Assembly (NCBI GenBank): GCA_030077755.1
Contig: JAQJZZ010000017.1
Location: 2,294,001 to 2,358,000, forward strand
DNA: 64,000 nt
Direction of reading: 5' to 3'
From: Filosporella fistucella
Taxonomy: Eukaryota > Ascomycota > Leotiomycetes > Helotiales
Both the position numbers and the translations under genes were made by a program. The notes beneath the pieces are model-generated. The model was not told the origin of the DNA and did no database searches. It was given only the letters and a program-made list of their open reading frames with translations. Shown here piece by piece: positions 23,395 to 34,931 of the stretch. The first letter of the stretch is position 1. Each line of letters opens with the position of its first letter.

Positions 23395-24572
23395 ATGAGT
23401 TCACCAGCTGGAGATGGTCCTCAGGTCCCATCTGAGAAGAAGAAGGGATTGTCAAAGATGGTATCACGAATGAAGACGGTATTAAAACGAAGTGATGGAT
23501 CAAAACGACTTTCTTTCTCTGCGAAGCCTACAGCGGCAGGTCCAAGGTATTTCCAATTTTTTCTACATACCATCCTTCATTTGCATACTAATAATATTCA
23601 GCACCGCTCCATTAACATCTACACCTCTCCCAACAACTACAGAAACAGCACCCGCTACAAAAACCGAGTCAACACCTGGTAAAACCATCATCCTCCGTTC
23701 CCAAATCGATGCCGCACGAGCAGCCAAACTCTCGGAACGTTTCGCCGTCTCAATCGAACCACTATCCACCGGTCCAGATAGAGAAGCAATCCGAGTCGAG
23801 AAACCAATTCGTATGCGCATCCACCGCTCATGTCATAAATGCAACAATACATTTGGAGGAAACAAGATCTGTAGTTCATGTGCGCATATACGTTGTAAAC
23901 AATGTCCACGGTTCCCACCAAAGACTGTGGGTATCAAGGAAGAGAAGGCCGAGAAGCAGGAAAGCAAATTCATGCTTGAACCGGATAATTATTTTGGATT
24001 GAGAGAGACTATTGTTTTAACTAGACCAAATCCGAAACCGGGATGTCAGCCTTTGGTGAGGAAGAAACCTACCCAGAGAGTTAGGAGGAACTGTCATGAA
24101 TGCGGTTCTCTATTCCCAGGTGGCACAAAGATATGTCCGAAAGAAAGCTGCGGACACATCCGCTGCGCCGATTGTCCACGAGATCCGTATGTTCCCTCCA
24201 TTACCCCAAATACCGGAGGAAGTACTAACACCACATAGAGCCAAAAAGAAAAAATACCCTGATGGTTATCCAGGCGATTCACCTTCCTCTAATACGGCTA
24301 TACCAGTTAAATACACCTGTCACAAATGCACCAAGGTTTTCCCACCTGTCCCGCATCCAGAAAGTAAAGAAGGAATCGCGATGAAGGAATCTGATGCTCC
24401 GCCATTGGAATGTACACGTTGTGGCCATGCGATGTGTGATGGGTGTCCGAGAGCGAAACCGAGACGGGTGGACCCTGTTCCTGACGAGGAGGTTGTGAGG
24501 GCTGTGAGGAGGAGGTTGGAAGGGTTAGGATTGGAGACTAAAGGGAAGGAGGTTGATGTTGAGGGAAGTTGA
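23395..24572 (+). CDS. Protein with three repeated Cys/His zinc clusters
   Basis: A 356-residue protein in three exons (23395-23546, 23602-24186, 24239-24572). After a basic N-terminus (KKKGLSKMVSRMKTVLKRS) and a Ser/Thr/Pro linker come three similar clusters. Each starts with C-H-x-C, then a GGxKIC- or PPVPHP-type spacer, then a second half of the form C-x2/4-C-x-H-x2-C-x2-C-P-R. The phrases are CHKCNNTF with HIRCKQCPR, CHECGSLF with HIRCADCPR, and CHKCTKVF with HAMCDGCPR. Each repeat could hold one or two zinc ions. I know this as a fungal hypothetical-protein pattern without an assigned function. It has no signal peptide or membrane segment, so an intracellular zinc-binding adaptor or nucleic-acid-binding role is possible, but this is inference. 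Confidence 0.85.
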
Positions 24573-25667
24573 TGAATGTTGTTTTCCTTTTTTTGATACT
24601 GATAGGTGTATCTTGATGACTTTTGGGATTGAGGGGACTTTGAGTGGTGGAGGAATATAAGCAAGATAAGGGGGAAAGGAGGAAGGAAGGGGATGGAGAG
24701 AAAGAGAGGGAATGGGAAAGAGGGAGATGAAAACATGAGTTGATGAGATAATTACGTTTACATGGCCTATCATATTTTCTACTTATATCTTATATATCTT
24801 CTTCATAAATGATTTAGCGCTCTCTCCTCATCTTATCACTTTCATCTTCTCTCTCTAGTACTCTTTCTTTCCTTCCTTGAACCCTTTTACCCCTTTGATA
24901 CTTATTTACTTACTACTCCTATCGCAAGGCATAGGAAAATGACTTTATGATCTATTAAGAAGAAATTCACGGTTTGCAATTAGCTTTAAACTACTTCTTC
25001 CTTACTTCCCTTTTATATCTAGTCCTTCCGTCATTCTACTAAATAACCTTTCTAAAACCTAGGAAATATTAAAGCTAGTACAGAGAGGTAAAGACTGACT
25101 ATATATTTATCGTATCATAGGATAGAATTACAAGTCGTAATAAGGCCTCAAGACTAAGTCACAGAATACCTATATCAAACTGAGAGGAAAGGAAGGGAAA
25201 GGATATAGAGGACCGAGTTATAGGTATAGGGAGGGATTGTAAGAGTCGAAGGGAATGTAAACTAACCTGCGAGCTGTTTAGATTAGTGGGTATATAAAGA
25301 AGAACATTAGAATAGGCTTAGAAGTTGGTGCAGGTGGTATTTTCTGTCTAGAAGGGTATAGTAGGAAGGAAATTAACTAGCTTTATATTATGTGAAGCAG
25401 GTCTTGATAAGATGTTATGATGAACATATACGGCTAATTTGATACTTAGTGAAATCGCTGATTGGAATTGCCGTGTGACTAAACGAAGATTTCAATAGCA
25501 AAGCAATACGGGAGAACGTAAGTTCACACTACTCCATACATGCAATCCTCTGTCATGAAAACTGGGTAATATGCTTGGAACAGCGTTTTCATTTGATGTC
25601 CAGGTAAACGGTAAATATGTACATGAAATTCCTGATATCCTACACCCCATCTCCTCTCCAGGGTAAT
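24573..25667. other. Intergenic, AT-rich in the middle
   Basis: No gene is seen. The segment lies between the 3' ends of two convergent genes. Bases about 24780-25400 are AT-rich with scattered short CT and GA runs, resembling decayed repeat DNA, but I see no terminal repeats. Confidence 0.45.
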
Positions 25668-27100
25668 TTACTCGCAATTATCCTCATCGTCCCCCGTCTC
25701 AGGAGCAGTTGATGCAGTAGCTACTGGTTCTAAAGCTGTAACAGCAGGTGAAGAAGCTTCTACCGAAGTCGCAGCTGGGATCGAAGCAAGCTCAGAGACG
25801 GAAGTAGATGCAGGAATGTATGAGGTAGTCATTCCACTTGGTGTGATGACAGCAGACGAGATCGCAGTAACAGCTGCCTCAGTAGTTGGAAGTGTGGATG
25901 AGACTGCCACCGTCGAGGAGACGACTGTAGATCCGGTGGAGACAGTGCGGCTTGAATTTGATAGAGCAGATACAACGCCATAATATGCTGGCTTACGGTT
26001 CAAGTTCTCATCGAAGAGGCAGGCTGCACCTTGGCCGGAGAATGTGTTTGGAATCCAAGAGTACTGTCATAATTAGTATCATCATGAAGAGAGGAAATGC
26101 AAACCTACCTTGTCATCGAAATCCCAAACCGTAATACCAATGCATCCAGTTACTGACAGACAAGCAGAAACCACGTTTGCATAATCAGTGCTTTGTTGAG
26201 CAAGTAAAGCATCTGTTGCTGGGAGAGTCTTCATTCGGATATCCAGCTCCGTAAATGCGACTTCCAGCCCCAATGCTGTGTACTTCTCCATTGTCTTGAT
26301 GAGATCAGAGTTTGATGGTGTAGAGCCAACAATGAAATGACCTTGAAGTCCAACACCATCAATCTTAACACCTGCATTGACCAATTTCGTAACAATTCCG
26401 AGTGCAGCAGTTGCTTTAGCACCAGAGTATTCGATGTTATAGTCATTGTAATAGAGCTTAGCAGCTGGGTCCGCGAGGGCAGCGGTTTCAAAAGCAATTC
26501 GAATGTAATCCTCGCCCATAGCCTTGTAGAAGACCGAGGCTCTGAAAGCAGCGGAATCATCCAAAGCCTCATTCACCACATCCCAAGCATAACATTGTCC
26601 TTTGTAGTGTGTCATCTCGGTGGTGATATGGTTCTTCATGACCGCTTGAAGGGTTTCGTTTGTCCATGTTCCTCCGGATACCCAGGATGGTAATTGGGAA
26701 TACCAGACAAGTGTGTGGCATCGCAAAAGTTGTGTGTTTTTCGTGGCAAGTGCTGAAACTACATCGCCTTTGGTGAAGGAGAATGTGCCATTGCTGGGTT
26801 CGGTTGTGTCCCACTGTAAATTGTCAGCATACATCTTGCCAATATTTCAGCCTTCCAACCTTTTGCGCGTTGCCTGGTGTGATTTGTCCGAATTCCGTGG
26901 TGTTGGACAAGACTTCGAGGTATGCAGTATCGGTGAGCTCGCCATTATCTGTCGCAGTTCCAAAGTACGCCAGACCCTAATTTTGTCAGTCTACTGTGTT
27001 ACGCAGATAATTGCTAACTTACAGCTGCCTTGGCTAGATCATTGAGCTGGGCATATGCCGCTGGGAAGAGGAATGGGATAATGAGTGTAGAGGAAAGCAT
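25668..27100 (-). CDS. Secreted GH10 endo-1,4-beta-xylanase
   Basis: A 431-residue enzyme that cuts xylan backbones outside the cell. Exons are 27100-27023, 26976-26860, 26813-26109 and 26063-25668, all joined in phase 0 with 45-46-nt introns. Residues 1-17 form a signal peptide ([17 protein letters not shown], then Q). The GH10 domain follows: [14 protein letters not shown], the acid/base Glu147 in WDVVNEAL and the nucleophile Glu254 in TELDIR, ending with [14 protein letters not shown]. Two usually conserved positions differ: [12 protein letters not shown] has Cys97 where Gly is usual and Tyr103 where His is usual. The C-terminal 90 or so residues are a Ser/Thr/Val-rich tail ending in DDEDNCE, with no cellulose-binding module. 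It is divergently transcribed from the barbiturase-family gene. Confidence 0.95.
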
Positions 27101-27818
27101 GATGAACCAAAGAATGTGGTAGGACAAAAACAACGACCAGCGAGGAAAAAGAACGAGAAATTGAGTGATCAATTCTCTTGATCGCAAGAACAGAACATAT
27201 ACTTATCTCTCCTGACTCCTCACGCATGAGAAATCACTTTTCTCCAGATAAAGTATCATATCTCCACTCTCAGCGCCTCGACGATTTACGGCGCACATAA
27301 GCATTGAACTAGAACAGAGGAAGTACAATTGACTCCACAATCTGATCCTTTATGGGACGGAGAAATCGTCGCGGCAGCAGATATGGGGTTCGTTGTTTCA
27401 ATTTGGGGATGTTTCCTCAGATATGATCCTCGGTCGTCGTTAATCTGCGACACGAAATGACGCTAGGAAGCACTTGCCATGTTTTATGTTTGCTGACCTC
27501 GTCATCTCAATGCGATATTGATGAACTTCAAGCAGCTGCTGACTTGCGATGGTGATAGAGCGATTGATATACACATGTCCCAAATGTGCGGCTTTGAGGC
27601 TCAAAATCATTATGTTGATGCATCAATTCCAACTGTCAAATCCCGGCGCGGCCCGACGGCGACGGCCAGATAAGAGCAACTTGCGATGAAATGCTTGACT
27701 ACTTATGCTTTCATTTCGTCCTCCAATTCAATGTTTGACAACAAAGTGATTGTCAATTGCCATCAAAACGCTTCGTATCCTGAAGATCGTTGCATCAATC
27801 ACGTCACTTTTCATTGTA
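27101..27818. promoter_or_regulatory. Divergent promoter region, xylanase and barbiturase-family genes
   Basis: About 720 bases separate the two divergent start codons. The sequence has no open gene and is presumed to hold both promoters. I cannot point to a specific regulator site with confidence. Confidence 0.45.
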
Positions 27819-28875
27819 ATGTCTCACATCAACCTCTTCAAGTATGGGGTAACTTCACCTGCGGATACTTCTGCCGTGACGCAACTGGAAATGGCTGGGT
27901 ATAACTCAAATGATGTCCTTGCTGTCATTGGGAAGTCCGAAGGTGAGTCCGCACTCCCGGTTTTAGACCAGAGCTTACGATTCAGGAAATGGCTGTGTAA
28001 ATGATTTCTCCCGTACACTGAGTACTGCAGTATGGGAGCCATTAATACCCAAATCAGCCGTCACCATATTCTCCGGAGGAACAGAAGGGGTTCTATCTCC
28101 ACACGTGACAATCCTTGTTCGGTCTCCCAGACCAACGGGACTATTAGCAGCGGTCGGAAGGACAAGAATTCTCGAGCCTCACGAAATCGGAACCGCGGAA
28201 CATGCATCCCAAGTGGCTTACTCCGTACGGACGTTACTGAAGGAGTCTGGAATTTCCAAAGACCGAGTTCACCTTGTTTTGATAAAGTGTCCTCTCCTGA
28301 CTTCTTCAAAAGTGGAGGCGAGTATTGCCAGTGGAAGAGATCCGGTGACAAGAGATACCTACGAATCAATGGCGAAATCACGCTATGCTTCAGCAATCGG
28401 AATCGCTATTGCTCTTGAAGAAGTCGAAGAAAGTCGCTTGGATGAATCACTCCACGGAAAAACCTGGAGCAGTAAAGCGAGTTGTAGTTCTGGAGCAGAA
28501 CTTGAAGATTGCCATATCCTAATTATAGCATCAGACCCCTCTTCTAGAAATCTGCGTGCAACATCAGGATACATGGAAGACGCGATCGATGCAAGAACAA
28601 TCGTCAACATGATTGATGAGATCAACAAAGCAAACGGACATGTGTTACAAGTTTTCGCAAAGGCGGAAGCAGACCCGAATGGTAAAATCAGGGGTAACAG
28701 GCACACCATGAATACAGACAGCGATATTCACAGTACACGGCATGCTAGAGCGGCTGTGGGAGGGTTGATTGCGGGGTTGATTCGCGATACGCAGATATAC
28801 GTCTCGGGTGGCGCTGAAGGGCAAGGGCCTGATGGAGGTGGGAGCATATGTATGATATATAAGGTGGCGGAATGA
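27819..28875 (+). CDS. Barbiturase / cyanuric acid amidohydrolase family enzyme
   Basis: A 337-residue ring-opening amidohydrolase in two exons (27819-27942, 27986-28875; 43-nt intron). The family (AtzD/TrzD/barbiturase) is built from three similar units, each giving one Ser and one Lys to the active site. Those motifs are visible: GKSEGNGCVNDFSR, SGGTEGVLSPH, IKCPLL, SCSSGAEL, FAKAEADPNGKIRG and SGGAEGQGPDGGGS. It should hydrolyse barbiturate or cyanurate, releasing nitrogen. In fungi a role in oxidative pyrimidine breakdown or in use of environmental ring compounds is plausible, not shown. The ATG at 27819 (MSHINLFKYGVTSPADTSA) fits the family N-terminus; the frame is open further upstream but with no earlier ATG. 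Position 307 or so has Gly where His is common (SGGAEHQGP in relatives). Confidence 0.9.
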
Positions 28876-29558
28876 TTCTTGGGACGGTAAGATGCAACCT
28901 CAATCAGGAACCATGAATCTCATTCCGCGGCATTTCAATGCCGTATTTGTGGGAGCCGCACAATTCGATGAGTGCAAGTTTGTACTCTGAATGATGATTG
29001 AAAATGGATTGATTGGGATCTTATTTCTTCCATTTCTATCATTTCCCTAACAAAATCGTAATTCGTCAATACCAAATCGGGGCGGGGTTAAATGCCGATA
29101 ATATGGGTTGATATTCATCTAATAGCCTGCTTTTCGGAATCTGGCTAAAATACATAGATGAAAACATCAATTGTTCAGACTCGGGATTAAAAAATTCTAT
29201 TTTAAGATAGGTAAAACAATTTAACCTTCGTCTGTTATGCTTATTTCTTGATTTTCATCTTTATTCGATTGGTTGGCTTGATCTCGATATTGCTTTACGG
29301 ACTCCGTTAATTACCACCATATGTTCTCAAGCCGCTTCAACCCTACGATTCGACTCGATTCGTATGATACCATATTTTCGGAAGATCACAAGATCAGGAT
29401 TGTTTACACCCGCCATTAAGTACAAGAAGGGCAGGATTATCCCTATATCAGAGAAAGTCGGGGTTCAGGAATTTCAGCACGTCATACTTACTCCTCACAT
29501 AAGCATTGTAAGTGTGCATGGTACTGCTATGAGTATGAGCTAACAAAATAGATTCATT
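28876..29558. other. Intergenic
   Basis: No gene is seen. It contains the 3' end of the amidohydrolase transcript and the promoter of the secreted repeat protein; there is no clear TATA box. Confidence 0.45.
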
Positions 29559-31202
29559 ATGAAGGACTCCATTCTTCTTTTGCCAGCTTTGGCAGCAATA
29601 TGCTATGGCGCAGCGCTCCCAGTTGCGGAACCTGTAGTTGAGGTGGCTCGCAATGTACTAGACACGACAGTGAGTGTCACTCCCTCGCATGCAGTTGGCG
29701 TGAGTAATTGCAAAATACAATTACTGAAGCCTGCAGGTCTACGTAACAGTCACAAAAGGTGCATCGACCTCGACGAGCACGAAAAAGGCGACTCTCACGA
29801 CAAGTGTGACTAAAGCCTCAACCGTTGTCGTAACCCTCACTGTATGTTGCCTCATGATTTGCCAAACAAATCTGTTCAATCCAATCACTAGGCCTCAGAT
29901 CAACATATGTGTTCTGAATGCTAATTTTCGCAGGTTACCAAAACTTCAGCAAAGACCACATCAACAACACCTGCGCCAACGACTGAGGCCCAGGGATGGT
30001 CAGGTCCCTGGGGACCTGGTAGAGGACCCCCATGGTGGTCTTCAAGATGGTCTCAATGGCAATCTGGCCAACCAGTAACGGTAGTGGTCACTCAACCTGG
30101 AGCGACAGTCACGTAAGTTATTCAACTTTCGAAAGAATGAAAATCTGACCTTTGTAGCGTTACTGCTGCACCAGAAGATCCAACGTGGACAAATTACTTT
30201 GATACTACTGTCACACTTCCTCCTCTCTCATTTGATGATAACAGTGTTCATGCCAAAAGAACAGCCGAGCCTCAAATTCTCGGACCTGTGACTCGTACTG
30301 TCTATGGCGGCGAGACTTCAACCAGAGGGCCTTGGTGGCATTGGTGGCCGACACCAACTGGATCTACCATCTATGTAACCGAAACAGTCTACCCAGATCC
30401 AGAAACAGAAGCAAATGCTGAAACTACACCCTATCTGACTCGGAGTACCTATAGCAACAACGATCTCAAGCGTTCACCTCAAACGGATACATTTGTTCTC
30501 GGTCAGCCAACTCGCTCTACCATTTACATCCCGGACCCAACCACAAGTCCCAAATGGCCAGGGTCCAAACCACCCGGAAGCTATCCGCCAAGGACTACTT
30601 CTTCAACTTCTTCCAAGACCCGCACCAGGCATCACACTCCCACTGATGATGCAACTGTTACTGAAACAGTAACCACAACGGTTTGGACAACTGGCAAGCC
30701 TCATTCGACCACCAAAAAGCCTGTCACTACCTATTATGATGAGACAAGCTACGAACCTACTGTTATCGAGGCAACTCTTACTCTTCCTCCCTTCACGTAT
30801 GAAGATAATAAAGTGAAGAGAGTACCACAGACATGGGTACCAGTATCTGAGTTGCCAACTGAGACTGAGACAGATGATGAATGGATTTGGCCATGGTGGC
30901 ACAGAAGCACCGCAACACCGAGTGCTACCCCTCGCCCTACCGGGGTTGTAACTGTATGCCTTTCTCCTTTCTAATTCTATCCTGGGAACTTTTCCGTGAC
31001 CGTAGGCTAACGAGAACAGGTCACCGTCACGCAAACCATTATTGCAACACGCAGTACTCTTCTTGAGAATACAGCTACACTTGCTCCCATCACGTTAAGA
31101 GAAGAGAGGAGAGAAGCGCAGTTGATTGCTGGTTCTGTTACTAGGAGTTTCAGCTACCTTGGAGCACCGATTCCTACTACTCTTGTAGTTAATACAAAGT
31201 AA
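29559..31202 (+). CDS. Secreted Thr/Trp-rich protein with internal dibasic KR sites
   Basis: A 457-residue protein in five exons: 29559-29669, 29737-29841, 29934-30112, 30158-30953 and 31020-31202. All joins are in frame. Residues 1-18 form a signal peptide (LLLPALAAICYGAALP). The mature part is dominated by Thr/Val runs (VTVTKG, TVVVTLT, TETVTTTVWTT) and tryptophan patches (GPWWHWWPTP, WIWPWWHRS). Three dibasic KR sites, the signal for Kex2-type proteases, occur in related contexts: SFDDNSVHAKR, TYSNNDLKR and TYEDNKVKR. The next residues are alike too (TAEPQI, SPQTDTF, VPQTW). This resembles fungal Kex2-processed repeat proteins, whose excised peptides can act as signals or precursors. A cell-wall structural role is the alternative. 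No GPI signal is evident. Confidence 0.8.
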
Positions 31203-32828
31203 GAGATGAGAAGTCGAAAAAGGAAATGGAATTCCAGCTTGGATTTGCAAGGGGAAGAAAGATGGATGTCGAGGCAGTGGTAAGGGTTTTCTTTTCTTGT
31301 AAGATGTTTTGAATTAGGAAATATATTCTATTACCAGGACACCATCCGATTATCCATTTCATCCCCAGATATTTGAGAGCTGTTGAGCATAGCCAAAGTC
31401 ATTTTTTGAGGGATCTCGAGCCTAGAAACTCTCTAAAGCCCTAGTAAAACTCGCTCTTTCATCCTTATATTTCGGACAACACTGGTAGGGAAAGCAGAAA
31501 GTGCTCCTTGAGCCATTTATCCTAGTACTAGCGCCTCTCTTCTATTCCACCTCCTAAATAATCGATCGTTCTCGGCACCAGAAGATAAGGAGACTGGATA
31601 TTGAACCTCGAGTCTGGGTCCTGGTACAATGCCGACTTGAGACCGGAGTTTGCATGGCTCAACTTAAAACTCTAGAAAATTTTGATACTGAGACCATATA
31701 AGTCAGTCTGGATGTTGAACGCACGACGATGATGGGCTTAATTTATTAGGTATAGTTCAAGGAGTTCGCCCTACCATTTTCTGGAACTGTTCGTCCTGTC
31801 TTTTCCAGCGTAATTATTCACTCCGGGCCAGTAAGCATGACGCTGTGGTTATGCACCTCGTAGTATACGTGTCTCACATAAAATTCAAATGCAGATTTTC
31901 TCTCCGTACAGAAGCTGCTACTGGCACTTTGAGGACATACTTCCACGGTGAATAGGGGGGATAACACTCAAGCAACCAATTTCATTAAAAAATCTGGGCT
32001 AAGGATAAACCTTCGATTTCTCCAAATCAGAGATCTTGTTCACGTGAAACTGTCTTTTAGATCATTCGAAAGGGTACATGAATTTGGACCTGGGGATACT
32101 GGCAGGCCAATTCTCTCTCCACAAATGGGCAGAGAAGGAGTAGTGTCGACTATCTAGTAGACGAGAAGTAAAAGGACTGTTTGCAGCTGTACAAGTCATC
32201 CTATAGAAGATGACCAAGACTGAAAGATTGGCGTGCAAATTTTCTTGGATCATCGCATTCCCGCGCCTAGGCAAAGCCCCAAAGCCTCAAGCGCCGCATC
32301 ATTAGGACCATCTCGCAATCTGAAACACATTTTCAAGGAGGGGAAGCATTCAAGTATCACTGTTCAGATATATTTCACTTTTGATATTTGTGAGGCGATC
32401 AATATTCATTTGAAAAGGTTAAGAGTGCTAGTGCTCAGGGACCCAAATATGCTGTCATACCCCCCTTTAAGTCTCTCGCTTAGCTAGCTACTTCGAACCG
32501 TCACACCTCCGTCTTGCTTCTCAACCAAAGCACGAAAAGGAAGTTATCCCAGATAGTATTAGCAACACGCAAAGTGAATTTCTAGAAAAATGCCACAAAC
32601 TCGAGCTACAATTGGGCTCGCTAAGTATTGGAAAACGAACTGCTTAGAGTGCTGGTGAATTCTATCACGCCTTGATTTTCCTGTTGCACAGAAGCCTTTC
32701 TTCCTAAACGATTTTTCATCCAAAGTGTGGTATCTTCGCAGTCACTTGATTCTCAACCCATTACATCTGCTGTTTAAAACCGCATCTGATCCAACCTCTC
32801 TTCCTTGATCACGATTCACGAAAGCTTG
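31203..32828. other. Intergenic upstream of the ankyrin-kinase
   Basis: No gene is supported. Frames at 31948-32157 and 32233-32487 are short and lack protein-like composition. Bases about 32690-32828 are the probable 5' leader of the kinase gene. Confidence 0.45.
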
Positions 32829-34931
32829 ATGTGTCTCTCTGACCTTCTTTGGAACCAATTCAACATGTTTCGAAAGCACAAACTGTCCGATTCTGATGCC
32901 AGACCACGCCGAATAGCCCGAAACAAGAGACAAAAGATGATATCCCAAGAAGGTATTCCATCTGATTCCAGTCTTCAACTCAGTCAAGCCCGCGTCCGAC
33001 CCCTTCCTGAAATTCTTGGCGTCACCAATGATGTCGAAGAGGATCCCTCTGCATTCCCGAAACCTTCAGACCTAACAAGCAATACCGGAAGTTTATCCCG
33101 CACTCCTCAATTTTCTTCTGGGTCAGGATGCAGTCCACGTGATACTGGCGTTTGTACTCGTCGAGATCCTATTGAAAGCGTACCCCAAACCAATATTGCG
33201 GGACTCCAACCTCCTCCAGACAGTGGATACGACTCTGCGGCTCACAAACCCGATCCTTCACTCGAGCTTAGTCCTCAGGCCAAGCCAACACACCTCAGCG
33301 ATGCTTCTGATCCTGAAATCCTTGCTAATAAAGCTGGATTTCACCATCTCGGTCAGCCATATGAAGTTCGCCCTCCACCTGGTCTCAGCGACAGACACAA
33401 TACCGTGGCTTATCAGGCCAATCAAAGAGAAACCATAGATCCCGTCCCTCGAATTCCTCGTGGATTCGAACACCTCTTGCAGAATTCACCGTCTCAATCT
33501 AAGTTGGGATATCACACAAATAACGCAGCTCCTCGACTTCCTCCAGGATTCGAAGGCGTTATAAAAGACAGAGTTCAGAAGGAATTACTCTGGGCATCTG
33601 GCAGAGGTGAATTTGAACAAATCTTCCAACGTCTCGATTCTGGTTGTTTCAATATAGATATTCAGGACTCATATGGCATGAGTCCATTGATGGTCGCATC
33701 CGGTGATGGGTACTTTGAGGCAGTGAAAGTGATGATTGATCACTATCATGCCAATATCTACCTAGAGACTAAGGGAGGAGAAACAGCTATGAGCAGAGCG
33801 CTAATGGCTGGATATGATGAAATCTTTGTCTATCTTGCTAGGAAGATAAATCCAGAACGTTTCGGTACACGTCGGGAGACCTTCAGGAATGCAGTCCTGA
33901 CTACACTGTACTTCGCGGAAGTCGGTCTCAGAGAGAAGCCATCCACTGAATGCATTCATGGAATGAAACGACTACTGAACGGTGACAGAATCATTTTCCG
34001 CTTGGACGAAATGGAGCTGCGTGATCAGATCGACGCTCATCGCCATAACATTCGATTTGGCCAGATTTCATATATCCCGGTACAGTTTGCCAAACTATTT
34101 GAGTTGGGAAAAGCACTTGGATCCGGTAGCTTTGGAGCTGTATTCGAATGCTTTTGGCGATACAACGGAAGCAAGATGGCAGTAAAGGTTTCTTACGAGC
34201 CAATATGGAGAGGACGCAGATCGATCGAGCGTGATATGCTGGAAATCATCAAAAGACATGGCAACCATGAGAACGTCATTTCTCTCAGGTTAGCTATTGA
34301 AGACAGCATTTCCCACGGCGCATTTCTGATCATGGACCTTGCCAACAGAGGGACCCTGTTTCAAAATATCGACACTCTAGGAGGGCTCAAACGGGAGCTC
34401 GTAAAGCCTTGGTTCGTCCAGATTATGAAAGGTGTCGAATTCCTTCATAGCCACAACATCGCCCACAGAGATATCAAACCCGAAAACATCCTTATATTTG
34501 AAGAACGTGGTGTCTGGACTATCAAATTGGCAGATCTGGGGAACTCGACGCAGCTTAAGGGTTCTCATAATGGAACTACACATGACTGGCCAGGAACCCG
34601 AGTGTACATGGCACCTGAAGCAATATTACTCGTATCAGGAGAACTTGGGCGAGACGATGTAATTGAAGCTAAGCCAGCCGATATTTGGGCTGCTGGGGTC
34701 GTTCTCTACGCCATGATTACTGGAGAATTCCCTTTTGATGACATCGAAGACGATGAGTTTATGGTAGCTCAGCTTCGAGCAGGACTTAGATTCGACAGAC
34801 TTAAGGATCTGGCAGAAATATGTCGAGATGACGAGAGCCTATACAACCTTTGTCTGGAAATGATGGACTTGGACTACATGGAGAGACCAGCGGCCGAGAG
34901 ATGCCTCCTGTCGATGGTTGGCTGGAATTGA
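32829..34931 (+). CDS. Protein kinase with LPPGFE-type repeats and an ankyrin segment
   Basis: A single-exon gene of 700 residues from ATG 32829; an ATG at 32865 (CAACATG, 688 residues) is equally possible. The first 220 residues are Pro/Ser-rich and disordered. Three related short motifs follow (VRPPPGLSD, VPRIPRGFEH, APRLPPGFEG). Two ankyrin-like units come next (DSYGMSPLMVASGDGYFEAV, GGETAMSRALMAGYDEI). The kinase domain occupies roughly residues 415-685. It has the glycine loop GSGSFGAVFE, the catalytic Lys in MAVKV, HRDIKPEN and an ADLGN in place of DFG, then the activation-segment GTRVYMAPEA and ADIWAAGVVLYAM. Key catalytic residues are present, so it should be active on Ser/Thr. It fits the expanded, lineage-specific kinases of filamentous fungi; partner and pathway are unknown. 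Confidence 0.87.
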   Translation: MCLSDLLWNQFNMFRKHKLSDSDARPRRIARNKRQKMISQEGIPSDSSLQLSQARVRPLPEILGVTNDVEEDPSAFPKPSDLTSNTGSLSRTPQFSSGSGCSPRDTGVCTRRDPIESVPQTNIAGLQPPPDSGYDSAAHKPDPSLELSPQAKPTHLSDASDPEILANKAGFHHLGQPYEVRPPPGLSDRHNTVAYQANQRETIDPVPRIPRGFEHLLQNSPSQSKLGYHTNNAAPRLPPGFEGVIKDRVQKELLWASGRGEFEQIFQRLDSGCFNIDIQDSYGMSPLMVASGDGYFEAVKVMIDHYHANIYLETKGGETAMSRALMAGYDEIFVYLARKINPERFGTRRETFRNAVLTTLYFAEVGLREKPSTECIHGMKRLLNGDRIIFRLDEMELRDQIDAHRHNIRFGQISYIPVQFAKLFELGKALGSGSFGAVFECFWRYNGSKMAVKVSYEPIWRGRRSIERDMLEIIKRHGNHENVISLRLAIEDSISHGAFLIMDLANRGTLFQNIDTLGGLKRELVKPWFVQIMKGVEFLHSHNIAHRDIKPENILIFEERGVWTIKLADLGNSTQLKGSHNGTTHDWPGTRVYMAPEAILLVSGELGRDDVIEAKPADIWAAGVVLYAMITGEFPFDDIEDDEFMVAQLRAGLRFDRLKDLAEICRDDESLYNLCLEMMDLDYMERPAAERCLLSMVGWN

